Part shown: in pieces, positions 15,778 through 24,293 of the stretch
Position numbering within the stretch: position 1 is the first letter of the stretch
Layout of the letters: every line of letters starts with the position of its first letter
NCBI GenBank assembly: GCA_018648655.1
Contig: JABGQV010000089.1
Location: 1 to 36,520 of the forward strand
Reading direction: 5' to 3'
Source of the DNA: Anaerolineae bacterium
GTDB taxonomy: Bacteria > Chloroflexota > Anaerolineae > Anaerolineales > Villigracilaceae
Length of the DNA: 36,520 bases
The notes under the pieces: model-generated
The model's database searches: none
What the model saw: the letters and a program-made list of their open reading frames with translations, nothing else
Told to the model about the DNA's origin: nothing
Made by a program: the position numbers and the translations under genes

Positions 15778-16583
15778 CAGCTTTTATCAATCACTTTTTA
15801 TTTGAGTTTCGTGCTGGAGTACGCAACAAGACACAATTATTAATGAACTATCTTTTGCCGCTCGGCTTTTATGCCATGATGGGATTTGTGATGGTCGAAA
15901 TCAACCCAGGCTTTTTGGATGTATTATTGCCCTCTATGCTAATCTTCGCTGTGCTGGCTTCAACATTATTGGGCATCCCCGACCCATTGGTGAACGCCCG
16001 TGAGAACGGCGTGTTTCGCAGTTATAAAATTAACGGTATCCCCGCCTTCAACATTTTGGCGATCCCTGTGCTCACAACCATGCTACATCTGGTAATTATT
16101 GCAATCATCATGAGTGCAACGGCTGGCTCTGTTTTTGATGCTCCCTTACCAACAAATTGGCTAAACTTCGCGTTGGTCTTTTTGGTCACAGCCTTTGCCA
16201 GTGCAGGCTTAAGCGTCCTGATTGGCGTGGCATCACGCAGCTCTCGAATAACAGTTTTATGGTCTCAGGCAATCTTTCTGCCCTCAATGCTAATCGGCGG
16301 ATTGATGATGCCATACAGCGTCTTACCCGAAGGCACTCAGTTGATTTCACGCATCTTTCCCTCAACGCATATGATGAATGCCTTCGGCACACTCGCGATG
16401 GGAACATCAGCCGATTTTAACGCATGGGCCTCGGTTGGAATCCTCCTCACTGGCGGCATACTTGCTATTGGGCTTGCGTGGTATCTCTTTAGCTGGGATT
16501 CGGCGAGCGGCTCCCGACGTGGACACCCGCTGATGGGTTTTCTTGCTCTAATCCCTTACATAATTGGCGCATTTTTTTTGTAG
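15774..16583 (+). CDS. ABC-2 type exporter permease
   Basis: The 269-aa protein has about six membrane helices and the ABC-2 permease features 'NARENGVFRSYKINGIP' (cytoplasmic coupling region) and 'FLPSMLIGGLMMPYSVLPEG' before the last helices. It is translationally coupled to the ATPase gene by a 4-nt overlap. The two form a homodimer-of-each exporter of the DrrAB/NatAB kind. Confidence 0.93.
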   Translation: MTAFINHFLFEFRAGVRNKTQLLMNYLLPLGFYAMMGFVMVEINPGFLDVLLPSMLIFAVLASTLLGIPDPLVNARENGVFRSYKINGIPAFNILAIPVLTTMLHLVIIAIIMSATAGSVFDAPLPTNWLNFALVFLVTAFASAGLSVLIGVASRSSRITVLWSQAIFLPSMLIGGLMMPYSVLPEGTQLISRIFPSTHMMNAFGTLAMGTSADFNAWASVGILLTGGILAIGLAWYLFSWDSASGSRRGHPLMGFLALIPYIIGAFFL

Positions 16584-16618
16584 GGAGATAGCCACAAGGT
16601 GAATAGTTTTTTGCTTGA

Positions 16619-17218
16619 TTAGCTATTATTTGGTTTTGGGTTTAGGCGTGAAAGTGGTAATAAGAGCAAAAATGCACCAAGTAGCGCAACTAAACCCCAG
16701 CCAATAATCCAGCCGAGGACGAAGCCAAAAGCATTGCCAAGTGGCTCTACAAGCAGCGGCAGAAGAAGGGCAACCAAGCCCCACGCAAGAGCGTTTCCGC
16801 CAATCCACCAAGATTTGCCCTCCATATTTAATCCTATTGTCTGGAGGAATCCAATCGCCAGCCCTATAATAAACCCGCCAAAAGGATTGCCTCCAAAGAG
16901 TGGCGCAAATGCCCATCCTATTGCGCTGGCGACCGCCCACCATCCACCAATTGGGAGATAGCCACGCAAGGCAAACCACTGCATAATGCCGAGAGCCGCG
17001 CCATAGACAGCCCAATTGCCGAAGCTTTGGTTGCCCATTGCACCGCTAAATGCACCTCCTAGCGCACCGCCAATGAAGCTGGCAATAACCCATTGCACCC
17101 AAGGGAGTGTTCTTTGGCTGCTTCCTGATGGTGCGAAAGCTTTGCCAATATTACCGAGCGCACGTGGCACTATATAGGCAATAATTGCACTAACCACAGC
17201 TTTGAGAATATCATCCAT
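16619..17218 (-). CDS. Glycine-rich polytopic membrane protein of unknown function
   Basis: The 199-aa protein has about five to six hydrophobic segments very rich in Gly, Ala and Trp, for example 'FIGGALGGAFSGAMGNQSFG', 'GIMQWFALRGYLPIGGWW' and 'GWIIGWGLVALLGAF'. The recurring pattern (GG...A..G..QW..LR) suggests an internal repeat of paired helices, as in small integral membrane proteins of unknown role found in cyanobacteria and Chloroflexota. The start is supported by GGAGG 5 nt upstream. It is convergent with the exporter and lies 9 bp downstream of the YbaK gene, probably in one transcript with it. Confidence 0.75.
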   Translation of the reverse strand: MDDILKAVVSAIIAYIVPRALGNIGKAFAPSGSSQRTLPWVQWVIASFIGGALGGAFSGAMGNQSFGNWAVYGAALGIMQWFALRGYLPIGGWWAVASAIGWAFAPLFGGNPFGGFIIGLAIGFLQTIGLNMEGKSWWIGGNALAWGLVALLLPLLVEPLGNAFGFVLGWIIGWGLVALLGAFLLLLPLSRLNPKPNNS

Positions 17219-17227
17219 TTTGGCCTC

Positions 17228-17698
17228 CTATTTTGAGAATTTGCCAATTTCAACTTTACCTAGAGCTTTTTTAAATTCTTTCATTTTCATTATAATTGCA
17301 GCACCGTGTTGGCCTGAGCCAAATGAAATCTCATCGTGGATGAAGACATTCTCATCGGCTAAAATGCGTAGAGGGTGAGCCAAAGCAATTGGAGCAACTG
17401 TGCCGATGGGATAGCCCGTAATGCTCTTGACCTCTGGCTTGGTTGCCATAGTCATCCGTGATTGCCCAAGATGGGCACGAAGGGCTTTCCACGAGAGCTG
17501 GCTAGGCCCCGCGATGAGCACGAGCATGAAATCATCTTTTCCAACGCGAAACAGAATACTACGCACGAGTTGTGAAATTTCTTGTCCGCGTACTTCGGCG
17601 GCTTCTGCCATTGAATTAACTGGCTTTTCGTGTATAAAAACTTTATGTGGGGCGTTTTGTGCCTTTAACGCGAGGGAGACGGGTGGGATATTTTTCAT
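17228..17698 (-). CDS. YbaK/EbsC-family aminoacyl-tRNA deacylase
   Basis: The 156-aa protein matches the YbaK/ProX fold: 'SMAEAAEVRGQEISQLVRSILFRVG' near the N-terminus (the family's 'T.e.Aa..lG....iaKtl.f' block), and 'GYPIGTVAPIAL' plus 'GSGQHGAAIIM' in the C-terminal half, equivalent to the family's G-x-PG-x-V-x-P and G-x-G loops. Such enzymes hydrolyse mischarged tRNAs (Cys-tRNA-Pro, Ala-tRNA-Pro and similar) or act in related editing; the exact specificity is not clear. I use the ATG at 17698; the ORF-track start is a TTG that overlaps the -10 box. TATAAT ends 6 nt before this ATG, so the mRNA is probably leaderless. Confidence 0.88.
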   Translation of the reverse strand: MKNIPPVSLALKAQNAPHKVFIHEKPVNSMAEAAEVRGQEISQLVRSILFRVGKDDFMLVLIAGPSQLSWKALRAHLGQSRMTMATKPEVKSITGYPIGTVAPIALAHPLRILADENVFIHDEISFGSGQHGAAIIMKMKEFKKALGKVEIGKFSK

Positions 17699-17704
17699 AA
17701 CTCT

Positions 17705-17710
17705 ATTATA
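17705..17710 (-). promoter_or_regulatory. -10 box TATAAT for the YbaK-like gene, leaderless geometry
   Basis: TATAAT, then 6 nt (AGAGTT), then ATG on the minus strand. There is no Shine-Dalgarno site and only a weak -35 match (CTGATG at 16 bp). Confidence 0.45.
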
Positions 17711-17722
17711 TATCAAAAAATA

Positions 17723-17751
17723 TTGACATCAGTGCGGCTAGGCTTTATATT
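17723..17751 (+). promoter_or_regulatory. Promoter TTGACA-N17-TATATT for the HhH protein
   Basis: Consensus -35 with a 17-bp spacer and near-consensus -10. The leader to the ATG at 17790 is about 30 nt with TGGAGG. It lies back to back with the YbaK promoter. Confidence 0.75.
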
Positions 17752-17789
17752 TACGAGCGTATTTTATTCAACTATTTTATGGAGGCACC

Positions 17790-18206
17790 ATGTTTGCAAT
17801 TAACGTATTATCTGAAGCTCAGGAACCTGATCTAGCTTGGCTATTATGGCTCGTTTTAGGACTTTTTCTTATTATTGTTTTGGTTGGCTGGATGGTTAGT
17901 AATAAAAAGGGTGAGGAAGTTGCGCCTGTTGAAAAAGAAGAAGTAGCTCCTGCTACGCCAGATATATTGAAAAAACTTGAGGGAATTGGCCCTAAAGTTG
18001 AAGGTGTTTTAAACGAAGCCGGCATCACAACTTATGTTGCATTAGCCAAAGCAAGCGTAGAGGAACTTCGTGCAATTCTTGCTGCCGAGAAGCTCCAGAT
18101 GATGCACCCTGATAACTGGCCAGAGCAAGCTGATTTAGCTGCCAAAGGTGAATGGGATACCCTTGAGAAATTGCAAGATGAATTGCAAGGTGGACGTCGC
18201 GTTTAG
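17790..18206 (+). CDS. Membrane-anchored helix-hairpin-helix protein
   Basis: One N-terminal membrane helix (about residues 10-34, 'LAWLLWLVLGLFLIIVLVGW') and an acidic linker lead to a helix-hairpin-helix domain (about 60-135). The domain contains 'LKKLEGIGPKVEGVLNEAGITTYVALAKASVEELRAIL', the standard HhH 'IeGIGpk.e..L...GI.t...La' text. HhH domains of this kind contact DNA or serve as protein interaction modules; the C-terminal 'HPDNWPEQADLAAKGEWDTLEKLQDEL' block is common in proteins annotated as HhH-containing or as fused to ribosomal or respiratory proteins. The role of a membrane-tethered version is unknown. It is a single-gene unit with a strong promoter and its own terminator. Confidence 0.85.
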   Translation: MFAINVLSEAQEPDLAWLLWLVLGLFLIIVLVGWMVSNKKGEEVAPVEKEEVAPATPDILKKLEGIGPKVEGVLNEAGITTYVALAKASVEELRAILAAEKLQMMHPDNWPEQADLAAKGEWDTLEKLQDELQGGRRV

Positions 18207-18227
18207 GCAATTTTGAATTGATTATTT

Positions 18228-18260
18228 AGCCCGATAAATTTTATATTTATCGGGCTTTTT
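18228..18260 (+). terminator. Intrinsic terminator after the HhH gene
   Basis: Stem AGCCCGATAAA / TTTATCGGGCT, followed by TTTTT. Confidence 0.9.
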
Positions 18261-18313
18261 ATATATATAAGCTTCACATACTTTCATCAATGTCATTATT
18301 GATATTAATTGGC

Positions 18314-18342
18314 TTGACACATTTGCATCGCGCCTGTAAAAT
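18314..18342 (+). promoter_or_regulatory. hppA: Promoter TTGACA-N17-TAAAAT for hppA
   Basis: Perfect -35, 17-bp spacer and a 5/6 -10. It is followed by an about 70-nt leader that holds two perfect inverted repeats. Confidence 0.8.
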
Positions 18343-18344
18343 TC

Positions 18345-18380
18345 TTGTCTGTTCAGACAACTTAGGCGTAAACCGCCTAA
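18345..18380 (+). promoter_or_regulatory. Two inverted repeats at the hppA transcription start and leader
   Basis: The first is TTGTCTG-tt-CAGACAA (18345-18360), which covers the predicted start site. The second is TTAGGCG-taaac-CGCCTAA (18362-18380), 1 nt further on. The first resembles the palindrome core (TTGTC-t-GACAA) in the aminotransferase leader at 32691-32701. Either a repressor operator or a pair of 5'-UTR hairpins. Confidence 0.5.
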
Positions 18381-18420
18381 ATTTTATTTAATTAGCTTTT
18401 TCTTCGGGAGGAGAAACACT

Positions 18421-20769
18421 ATGAGTTATATGGGACTTTCAACATTTGAAACAGTTGCAATTTGGTCAGTTTTTGGCATTGCAATTGTTGGTCTGCTATA
18501 TGCCCTTTTATTGCGTAGTCAAATTATGCGCGAAGATAAAGGCACCGAGCGAATGCAAGAAGTTTGGGGTTGGATTCGTGATGGGGCAGATGCATATTTG
18601 CAACAGCAACTTAAATCAATCTGGCCTTTTGTTTTGGTCTTGACAGTTGCTTTATTTTTCTCTGTTTATATTGTGCCCCCTACAGAAGAAGCAATGCTGC
18701 GCTTTGAAGGGAAAACTCTTGAAGAGATTAGTTTAATTCTGGGATTAGCGCGCGCCGTCGCTTTTATAATGGGTGCAGGATTTTCGCTAACCGTTGGCCA
18801 AATTGGTATGCGTATGGCGGTACAGGCAAATGTTCGAGTTGCTTCCGCTGCTCGTACATCTTTTAGCGATGCACTTCGTATTGCGTACCGTGCTGGAACA
18901 ATCACCGGTATGCTCACAGATGGTCTTGGTTTGCTCGGTGGTACTCTGATTTTCATGTGGCTCGGTATTGCCGCTCCTGATGCTCTGCTCGGGTTTGGTT
19001 TTGGTGGTACGCTCCTCGCTCTCTTCATGCGTGTTGGTGGTGGTATCTTCACTAAAGCCGCAGATGTTGGTGCGGATTTAGTCGGTAAAGTTGAAGCTGG
19101 TCTTCCTGAAGACGATCCTCGCAACCCCGCCGTTATCGCTGACCTCGTTGGCGACAACGTTGGTGACTGTGCAGGTATGGCAGCAGATATCTTTGAATCC
19201 TACGAAGTAACTATCGTTTCTGGTTTGATTCTCGCTTTGGCTCTTTGGCACACAACAGGTCGTCTTGAGTGGATTATTTTTCCGCTCATGGTACGTGGTA
19301 TCGGTGTTCTTGCTTCCATTATAGGCACTTATGCTGTAAAAAGCGATGCCAAAGAAGGTGGAGACGCAATGGGCGCGATTTTCAAAGGCTTCTTCACTTC
19401 TGCGATTATCTCATCCATCCTTTTCTACCTCGCAGGCTTTTTCTATATGAATAACCCTGGCATTGATCAATGGGGTGGCTGGTGGCGTACACCGACCGCA
19501 GTTTTTGTGGGTGTTGCTCTTGCTATCGGTATTGATCGTTTGACAGAATATTTCACAGGCACGCATGGTACTCCAGTTCTAGATATTAAGAAGAGCGCAG
19601 ATACAGGCTCTGCAACTTTGATTTTGCAGGGTACAGCTGTTGGCTTTGAATCTTCTGTTTGGTCTATTTTGCTCATTGCTCTTACTATTATTGCTTCCAT
19701 CGCCATTTTTGGTACTATTCCAGGTATTGAAGGTACAGAAAGAATCAATTTCATTCTGTACGGTGTTGCAATGGCTGGTATCGGTATGCTTACGCTAACC
19801 GGCAATAATGTAGCAATGGACTCCTTCGGGCCTATCGCAGATAATGCAAATGGTATCGGCGAAATGTCCTGGACTGGCAAAGAAAAAGAAGAAAATGCTG
19901 GTGCACAACAAATTATGGCTGATCTTGATGCTGTGGGTAATACCACCAAAGCGATTACCAAGGGCGTTGCCATTGGCTCTGCTGTTATCGCGGCAGTTTC
20001 TCTCTTCGGCTCCTTCCTCGTGGATGTAAGTCGCACACAAGCCGCACTCGGTATTCCGCTTGCAGAACAGATTCAAAGCATCGGTATCCGTGTTGATCAT
20101 CCACAAGTTTTTGTGGGCATGCTCATTGGTGGCGCAATTCCGTGGCTCTTCTCTTCCTTCGCTATCCAGGCTGTGAGCCGTGCTGCTGCGCTCATCGTGC
20201 TCGAAGCACGCCGCCAATTTGGTTTGGGCGTACTCGAAGGCACAATTGAACCAGATTATCGTCAAGCTGTTTCCATCTCAACCACTGCTGCACAGAAAGA
20301 ATTGGTCTCTTTAGCAATTATCGGTGTTGTTTCTCCGATTGTTGTTGGTTTGACTCTTCAAGTTGAAGCCCTCGGTGGCTTCCTTGCTGGCCTTATTCTC
20401 TCTGGCCAGTTATTGGCAGTCTATATGAATAACGCCGGTGGTGCATGGGATAACGCGAAGAAACTCGTTGAAGACGAACCTTCTGACATCGCAAATAACA
20501 CCGGTAAAGGCTCTGAGCGCCATAAAGCCTCTATTGTCGGCGACACCGTTGGTGACCCGATGAAAGATACTGCTGGTCCCGCCCTCAACCCAATGATCAA
20601 GGTTGCAAATCTTGTTGCCTTGATTGTTGCTCCTGTAGTTGTTCAGTATAAAGGCGCAGAAGGTGCAACATTATTCACTGTTTGGGCAGTTTCTATTGCT
20701 CTGATTGGTTTGCTCGTTTGGGCAATCAAACGCTCCAAAGCTCCTGCAGATGCGATTACCATAGTCTAA
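18421..20769 (+). CDS. hppA: Membrane-bound ion-translocating pyrophosphatase, predicted K+-independent H+-PPase
   Basis: The 782-aa polytopic protein (about 16 helices) couples pyrophosphate hydrolysis to ion pumping. Pyrophosphate/Mg-binding motifs are 'DVGADLVGKVEAGLPEDDPRN' (about 214-234), 'DLVGDNVGDCAGMAADIFESYE' and the C-terminal 'GDTVGDPMKDTAGPALNPMI' (about 707-726). The segment 'GNTTKAITKG' (about 503-512) has Lys and Thr where K+-dependent enzymes have two Ala (GNTTAA-x-GKG type); in this family that pair marks K+-independent, proton-pumping forms. The start has GGAGGAG at good spacing, the promoter is strong and a bidirectional terminator follows. It is a single-gene unit. Confidence 0.97.
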   Translation: MSYMGLSTFETVAIWSVFGIAIVGLLYALLLRSQIMREDKGTERMQEVWGWIRDGADAYLQQQLKSIWPFVLVLTVALFFSVYIVPPTEEAMLRFEGKTLEEISLILGLARAVAFIMGAGFSLTVGQIGMRMAVQANVRVASAARTSFSDALRIAYRAGTITGMLTDGLGLLGGTLIFMWLGIAAPDALLGFGFGGTLLALFMRVGGGIFTKAADVGADLVGKVEAGLPEDDPRNPAVIADLVGDNVGDCAGMAADIFESYEVTIVSGLILALALWHTTGRLEWIIFPLMVRGIGVLASIIGTYAVKSDAKEGGDAMGAIFKGFFTSAIISSILFYLAGFFYMNNPGIDQWGGWWRTPTAVFVGVALAIGIDRLTEYFTGTHGTPVLDIKKSADTGSATLILQGTAVGFESSVWSILLIALTIIASIAIFGTIPGIEGTERINFILYGVAMAGIGMLTLTGNNVAMDSFGPIADNANGIGEMSWTGKEKEENAGAQQIMADLDAVGNTTKAITKGVAIGSAVIAAVSLFGSFLVDVSRTQAALGIPLAEQIQSIGIRVDHPQVFVGMLIGGAIPWLFSSFAIQAVSRAAALIVLEARRQFGLGVLEGTIEPDYRQAVSISTTAAQKELVSLAIIGVVSPIVVGLTLQVEALGGFLAGLILSGQLLAVYMNNAGGAWDNAKKLVEDEPSDIANNTGKGSERHKASIVGDTVGDPMKDTAGPALNPMIKVANLVALIVAPVVVQYKGAEGATLFTVWAVSIALIGLLVWAIKRSKAPADAITIV

Positions 20770-20795
20770 TCACATTTCTATCTTCAAAGATAAAT

Positions 20796-20831
20796 AAAAA
20801 CTCCCCACTCAAATTGAGTGGGGAGTTTTTT
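20796..20831. terminator. Bidirectional terminator between hppA and asnS
   Basis: Stem ACTCCCCACTCAA / TTGAGTGGGGAGT, with A5 before and T6 after, serving both convergent genes. Confidence 0.9.
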
Positions 20832-20890
20832 CTTTAATCCTGGAGTTTTCTTGATACCTGCGAAAACTTGGAAATCTGGGCTCTATCTCT

Positions 20891-22231
20891 TTACGGATAA
20901 ACCCGCTTAATTGTTCTCGGGAAGGGGATCGTTTCGCGGATATGGTCTGTGCCGCAAATCCATGCCACAGTGCGCTCAATGCCCATCCCAAAACCAGAGT
21001 GGGGGACTGAGCCAAATTGACGGAGTTGCAGATACCATTTGAAGGCTTCTTCGGGCAATCCGTGTTCTTGAATACGTTGCAGAAGTAAATCTGGATCAGA
21101 CATGCGCTCGGAGCCACCGATAATCTCGCCGTAGCCTTCTGGTGCAAGCATGTCTACGCTTTTGCAGGCTTCTGGTCTGCCGGGCATCGGTTCCATATAA
21201 AATGCTTTGACTTTCGTTGGGTAACCATAAACAAAAACTGGCTTGTCAAATTTCTGGGTTAATACAGTTTCGTGTCTTGCGCCAAAATCCATGCCCCATT
21301 CGATTTCTAAGAATTTCTTTTCTTCAGGGTCTTCTGTTTCGGCTTGGATTTCCTTGATCATCTCTACCGCTTTATCGTAAGAAATGCGCGGGAAAGAGCC
21401 TTCTACTTTTTCTAGGGCAGAAATATCGCGTCCTAGCGATTCTAATTCAGCGCGATTTTCTTTAAGCACACGCTGAACGATATGCGAGACAAACTGCTCT
21501 TCGATTTCCATCAACTCATCTAAATCACAGAAGGCAATTTCGGGCTCTACCATCCAAAATTCGGTTAGATGTCGGCGAGTTTTAGATTTTTCGGCACGGA
21601 AGGTGGGGCCAAAACAATAAACTTTGCCAAATGCGAAGATATTGGCTTCGTTATAGAGTTGTCCTGTTTGGGCGAGATAGGCTTTGCCTTCATCGAAGTA
21701 TTCGGTTTCAAAGAGAGTTGTTGTTCCTTCGGCGGCGGCGGGGGTCAAAATTGGTGTGTCCAACAGCGTAAAGCCGTTATCATCTAGCCATTCTCGTACA
21801 GCCGAGATGATGGTGGCACGGATGCGTAAAATTGCCCATTGGCTTTGCATTCGTATCCAGAAATGTCTATTGTCGAGAGCAAAATCTGCGCCATGTTCTT
21901 TGAGCGCCATCGGGTAATCGGGCGCGGCTGATTGCACCACGTCAAATGCCGAGACACCCAGCTCAAATCCACCGGGCAAGCCTGGAGCACGGTCGTCTTT
22001 TCGAATAGTGCCGGTAATAATTACAGATGATTCCTGTGGGATATGGCTAATCGTCTCGAAGACTTCCTCATCCAAATCACCCTTAAAAGCCACGCATTGG
22101 GTAAATCCTGAGCCATCTCGAATGAGCAGAAAAGCGAGCTTTCCTTTTCCTGTGCGTTTATGAACCCAGCCCCGAAGGGTGACTTCTTCGCCTTCGTGCT
22201 CGGCGATGTCGTGTATGCGAATGATATTCAT
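20891..22231 (-). CDS. asnS: Asparaginyl-tRNA synthetase
   Basis: The 446-aa class IIb synthetase has an N-terminal OB-fold anticodon-binding domain starting '[27 protein letters not shown]'. The catalytic domain carries motif 2 '[25 protein letters not shown]' and motif 3 '[28 protein letters not shown]'. AsnRS-typical features are 'SGSF'-like loops and lack of the GAD insertion seen in bacterial AspRS. It charges tRNA-Asn with Asn. AAGGA precedes the ATG. It lies 55 nt downstream of aspS on the same strand, so it is probably the second gene of an aspS-asnS transcript. Confidence 0.96.
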   Translation of the reverse strand: MNIIRIHDIAEHEGEEVTLRGWVHKRTGKGKLAFLLIRDGSGFTQCVAFKGDLDEEVFETISHIPQESSVIITGTIRKDDRAPGLPGGFELGVSAFDVVQSAAPDYPMALKEHGADFALDNRHFWIRMQSQWAILRIRATIISAVREWLDDNGFTLLDTPILTPAAAEGTTTLFETEYFDEGKAYLAQTGQLYNEANIFAFGKVYCFGPTFRAEKSKTRRHLTEFWMVEPEIAFCDLDELMEIEEQFVSHIVQRVLKENRAELESLGRDISALEKVEGSFPRISYDKAVEMIKEIQAETEDPEEKKFLEIEWGMDFGARHETVLTQKFDKPVFVYGYPTKVKAFYMEPMPGRPEACKSVDMLAPEGYGEIIGGSERMSDPDLLLQRIQEHGLPEEAFKWYLQLRQFGSVPHSGFGMGIERTVAWICGTDHIRETIPFPRTIKRVYP

Positions 22232-22244
22232 AATTATTCCTTAT

Positions 22245-22284
22245 TTTATTGTAGGGGTCTAGCATGCTAGACCCCTACAATAAA
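22245..22284. repeat. Perfect 40-bp palindrome between aspS and asnS
   Basis: Left half TTTATTGTAGGGGTCTAGCA; the right half is its exact reverse complement, with no spacer. It begins 2 nt after the aspS stop and ends 13 nt before the asnS ATG. No T-run follows on the minus strand, so it is not a typical terminator. Similar GTAGGGG...CCCCTAC palindromes are seen as dispersed repeats in several bacterial groups (recollection, not checked). Confidence 0.85.
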
Positions 22285-22286
22285 TA

Positions 22287-24050
22287 TTATTTCACTTTGA
22301 TATGTAATTCGTCTAGTTGCTTTTCTTCCGCTAGCGATGGGGCATCGCCCATGACATCACGGGCATTTTGATTTTTCGGGAAGGCAATCACCTCACGGAT
22401 ATTGGGCGCATCGGCGAGCAACATCACCAAACGATCCATGCCGATTGCGATGCCGCCATGCGGGGGCGCGCCATAGGTGAAGGCTTCGAGCATATGACCA
22501 AAGCGTTCTTGCGCTACTTCGGGATCAAGCCCAATGAGCTCAAAAACCTGCTCTTGTAACTCACCGTCGTGAATTCTAATCGAACCACCGCCAATCTCAT
22601 AATTATTCAGCACAATATCATATTGTTGCCCGCGCACTTTGCCCGTTTCCTTTCCAAGTATTGTCAGATCTTCGGGGTGAGGAGATGTGAAAAGGTGATG
22701 GCTGGGATCCCAGCGTTTTTCGTCCTCGTTCCAAAATACAAATGGGAAGTCGATGACCCAGCAGAATCCCAGTGTATTGGAATCGCGGAGATTCAGGAGG
22801 TCACCGAGATGGACACGCAATTTCCCAAGCGATTCAAACATGACCTCAGCTTGGTCGGCGACAAAGAGCAGTAGATCGCCATCAGATGCTTCCATTTTCG
22901 AGAGAATCGTATCTTTGACATCATCCGTTAAAAACTTGGCAAAGGATGAGCGCATCTGACCGTCGCTTGTGAGTGCGATATAAGCAAGACCCTTTGCGCC
23001 GCCATTTGTCTTGACGAAATCTGTAAGCGCATCAATCTTTTTGCGGGAATAATCACCTAAGCCTTTTGCATTAATGCCGCGAATTTCTCCGCCTGCTTTG
23101 AGTGTGCCTTCAAAAACGCCAAAACCGCAACCCTCGGCTAAATCGGTGATATTTACCAGCTCTAAGCCAAAGCGGATGTCGGGATTATCTTTCCCGAAGC
23201 GTTCCATTGCTTCAGTATAGGTGATGCGGGGCCAAGGAGTTTGGAGAACTTTCTTTTCTGGGACAACTTTGGCGACCATTTCTGTAAACATCTTCTCAGC
23301 GAGAGCCATGACATCGTCGCGTTCAACGAAAGACATTTCAATATCGAGTTGGGTGAACTCTGGTTGACGGTCACCGCGCTGATCTTCATCGCGGAAACAG
23401 CGTGCAACTTGGAAGTATTTTTCTACGCCCGCTACCATGAGCATCTGCTTTAATTGTTGAGGCGATTGAGGCAAAGCGTAAAAATGCCCGGGATGCACGC
23501 GTGAAGGCACAAGGTAATCTCGTGCTCCTTCTGGCGTAGTTTTGAAGAGAATTGGAGTCTCAATATCGAGGAAATCTTGGGCATCCAAATAATTGCGGAT
23601 GAATTTAACCGTATTATGACGTAATTCCAAGTTTCGGCGCATGGAATTACGACGGAGATCAAGATAGCGATATTTTAGGCGGAGGTGTTCATCCACTTCT
23701 TCATCTTTATTGATAAGAATAGGGAGCATCTTCGATTTATTCAAAACCTTGACAGTTTTGACTGCTACTTCTATTGCGCCTGTATCTAAATCGGGGTTTT
23801 CTGCACCTTCAATACGTGGGCGGACTTTGCCAGTCACTTGTATAACCCATTCAGAACGTGCTTCTTTGAGCGGTAAAAGTTCTTCGTTTACTTCTGGATT
23901 GCCAACAATCTGTACGATGCCAAATCTATCGCGCAAATCGATAAAGGTCACGCCACCATGATTTCTAAAATTATGTACCCAGCCAGCAAGGGTAATAGTC
24001 TCTCCGACATGGGATGCGCGTAATTCTCCGCAAGTATGCGTTTTGTACAT
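22287..24050 (-). CDS. aspS: Aspartyl-tRNA synthetase, bacterial type
   Basis: The 587-aa class IIb enzyme has an N-terminal OB-fold ('LAGWVHNFRNHGGVTFIDLRDRFG'), catalytic motif 2 'YFQVARCFRDEDQRGDRQPEFTQLD', a GAD-type insertion in the middle (about residues 290-400) that marks bacterial AspRS, and motif 3 'GGIAIGMDRLVMLLADAPNIREVIAFPK'. Length is normal. The start has GGAGG 6 nt upstream. The anticodon-domain motif RNHGG has His where discriminating E. coli AspRS has Leu (RDLG), a feature of non-discriminating enzymes, although AsnRS is encoded next door. Expression is likely controlled by the structured leader upstream. Confidence 0.97.
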   Translation of the reverse strand: MYKTHTCGELRASHVGETITLAGWVHNFRNHGGVTFIDLRDRFGIVQIVGNPEVNEELLPLKEARSEWVIQVTGKVRPRIEGAENPDLDTGAIEVAVKTVKVLNKSKMLPILINKDEEVDEHLRLKYRYLDLRRNSMRRNLELRHNTVKFIRNYLDAQDFLDIETPILFKTTPEGARDYLVPSRVHPGHFYALPQSPQQLKQMLMVAGVEKYFQVARCFRDEDQRGDRQPEFTQLDIEMSFVERDDVMALAEKMFTEMVAKVVPEKKVLQTPWPRITYTEAMERFGKDNPDIRFGLELVNITDLAEGCGFGVFEGTLKAGGEIRGINAKGLGDYSRKKIDALTDFVKTNGGAKGLAYIALTSDGQMRSSFAKFLTDDVKDTILSKMEASDGDLLLFVADQAEVMFESLGKLRVHLGDLLNLRDSNTLGFCWVIDFPFVFWNEDEKRWDPSHHLFTSPHPEDLTILGKETGKVRGQQYDIVLNNYEIGGGSIRIHDGELQEQVFELIGLDPEVAQERFGHMLEAFTYGAPPHGGIAIGMDRLVMLLADAPNIREVIAFPKNQNARDVMGDAPSLAEEKQLDELHIKVK

Positions 24051-24136
24051 GAGTGCCTCCGTTTTTTATGAAGAGCCAAGTTGCTTTTTCCTTGATCTTC
24101 TTTAGTGCCTTAGTTTTTTATTTCTCTTCTTATAAT

Positions 24137-24217
24137 AAAAATCGCCCTTAGCGTTTTCAGCTTTGGGCGAAGGGTGTCTCGAAAATAAATTCGTTACTCA
24201 GGCAAGTTTTATCGCCC
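24137..24217 (-). promoter_or_regulatory. Candidate transcription attenuator in the aspS leader
   Basis: On the minus strand a terminator hairpin TCGCCC-AA-AGC...GCT-AA-GGGCGA is followed by TTTTTATT (24137-24170). A second copy of GGGCGAT lies 42 nt upstream (24212-24217) and can pair with the same TCGCCC arm, giving two exclusive structures. I see no convincing T-box core. The terminator lies about 90 nt before the aspS ATG. Confidence 0.55.
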
Positions 24218-24293
24218 GTCCCATCGCCTGATGGTCGAATTATCATTATCGCTATTATTATTGGGGGTGATTGTGTAAATCAACATGGGCGGT

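Noticed and set aside
16584-16970. GGGAGATAGCCAC at about 16584 and again at about 16962
   Set aside because: 13-bp identity without extension; one copy lies inside a coding region. No repeat structure.
19795-20265. Long minus-strand ORFs inside hppA, aspS and other genes in the ORF track
   Set aside because: They are antisense shadows with low-complexity or Ser/Cys-rich translations and no ribosome-binding sites.
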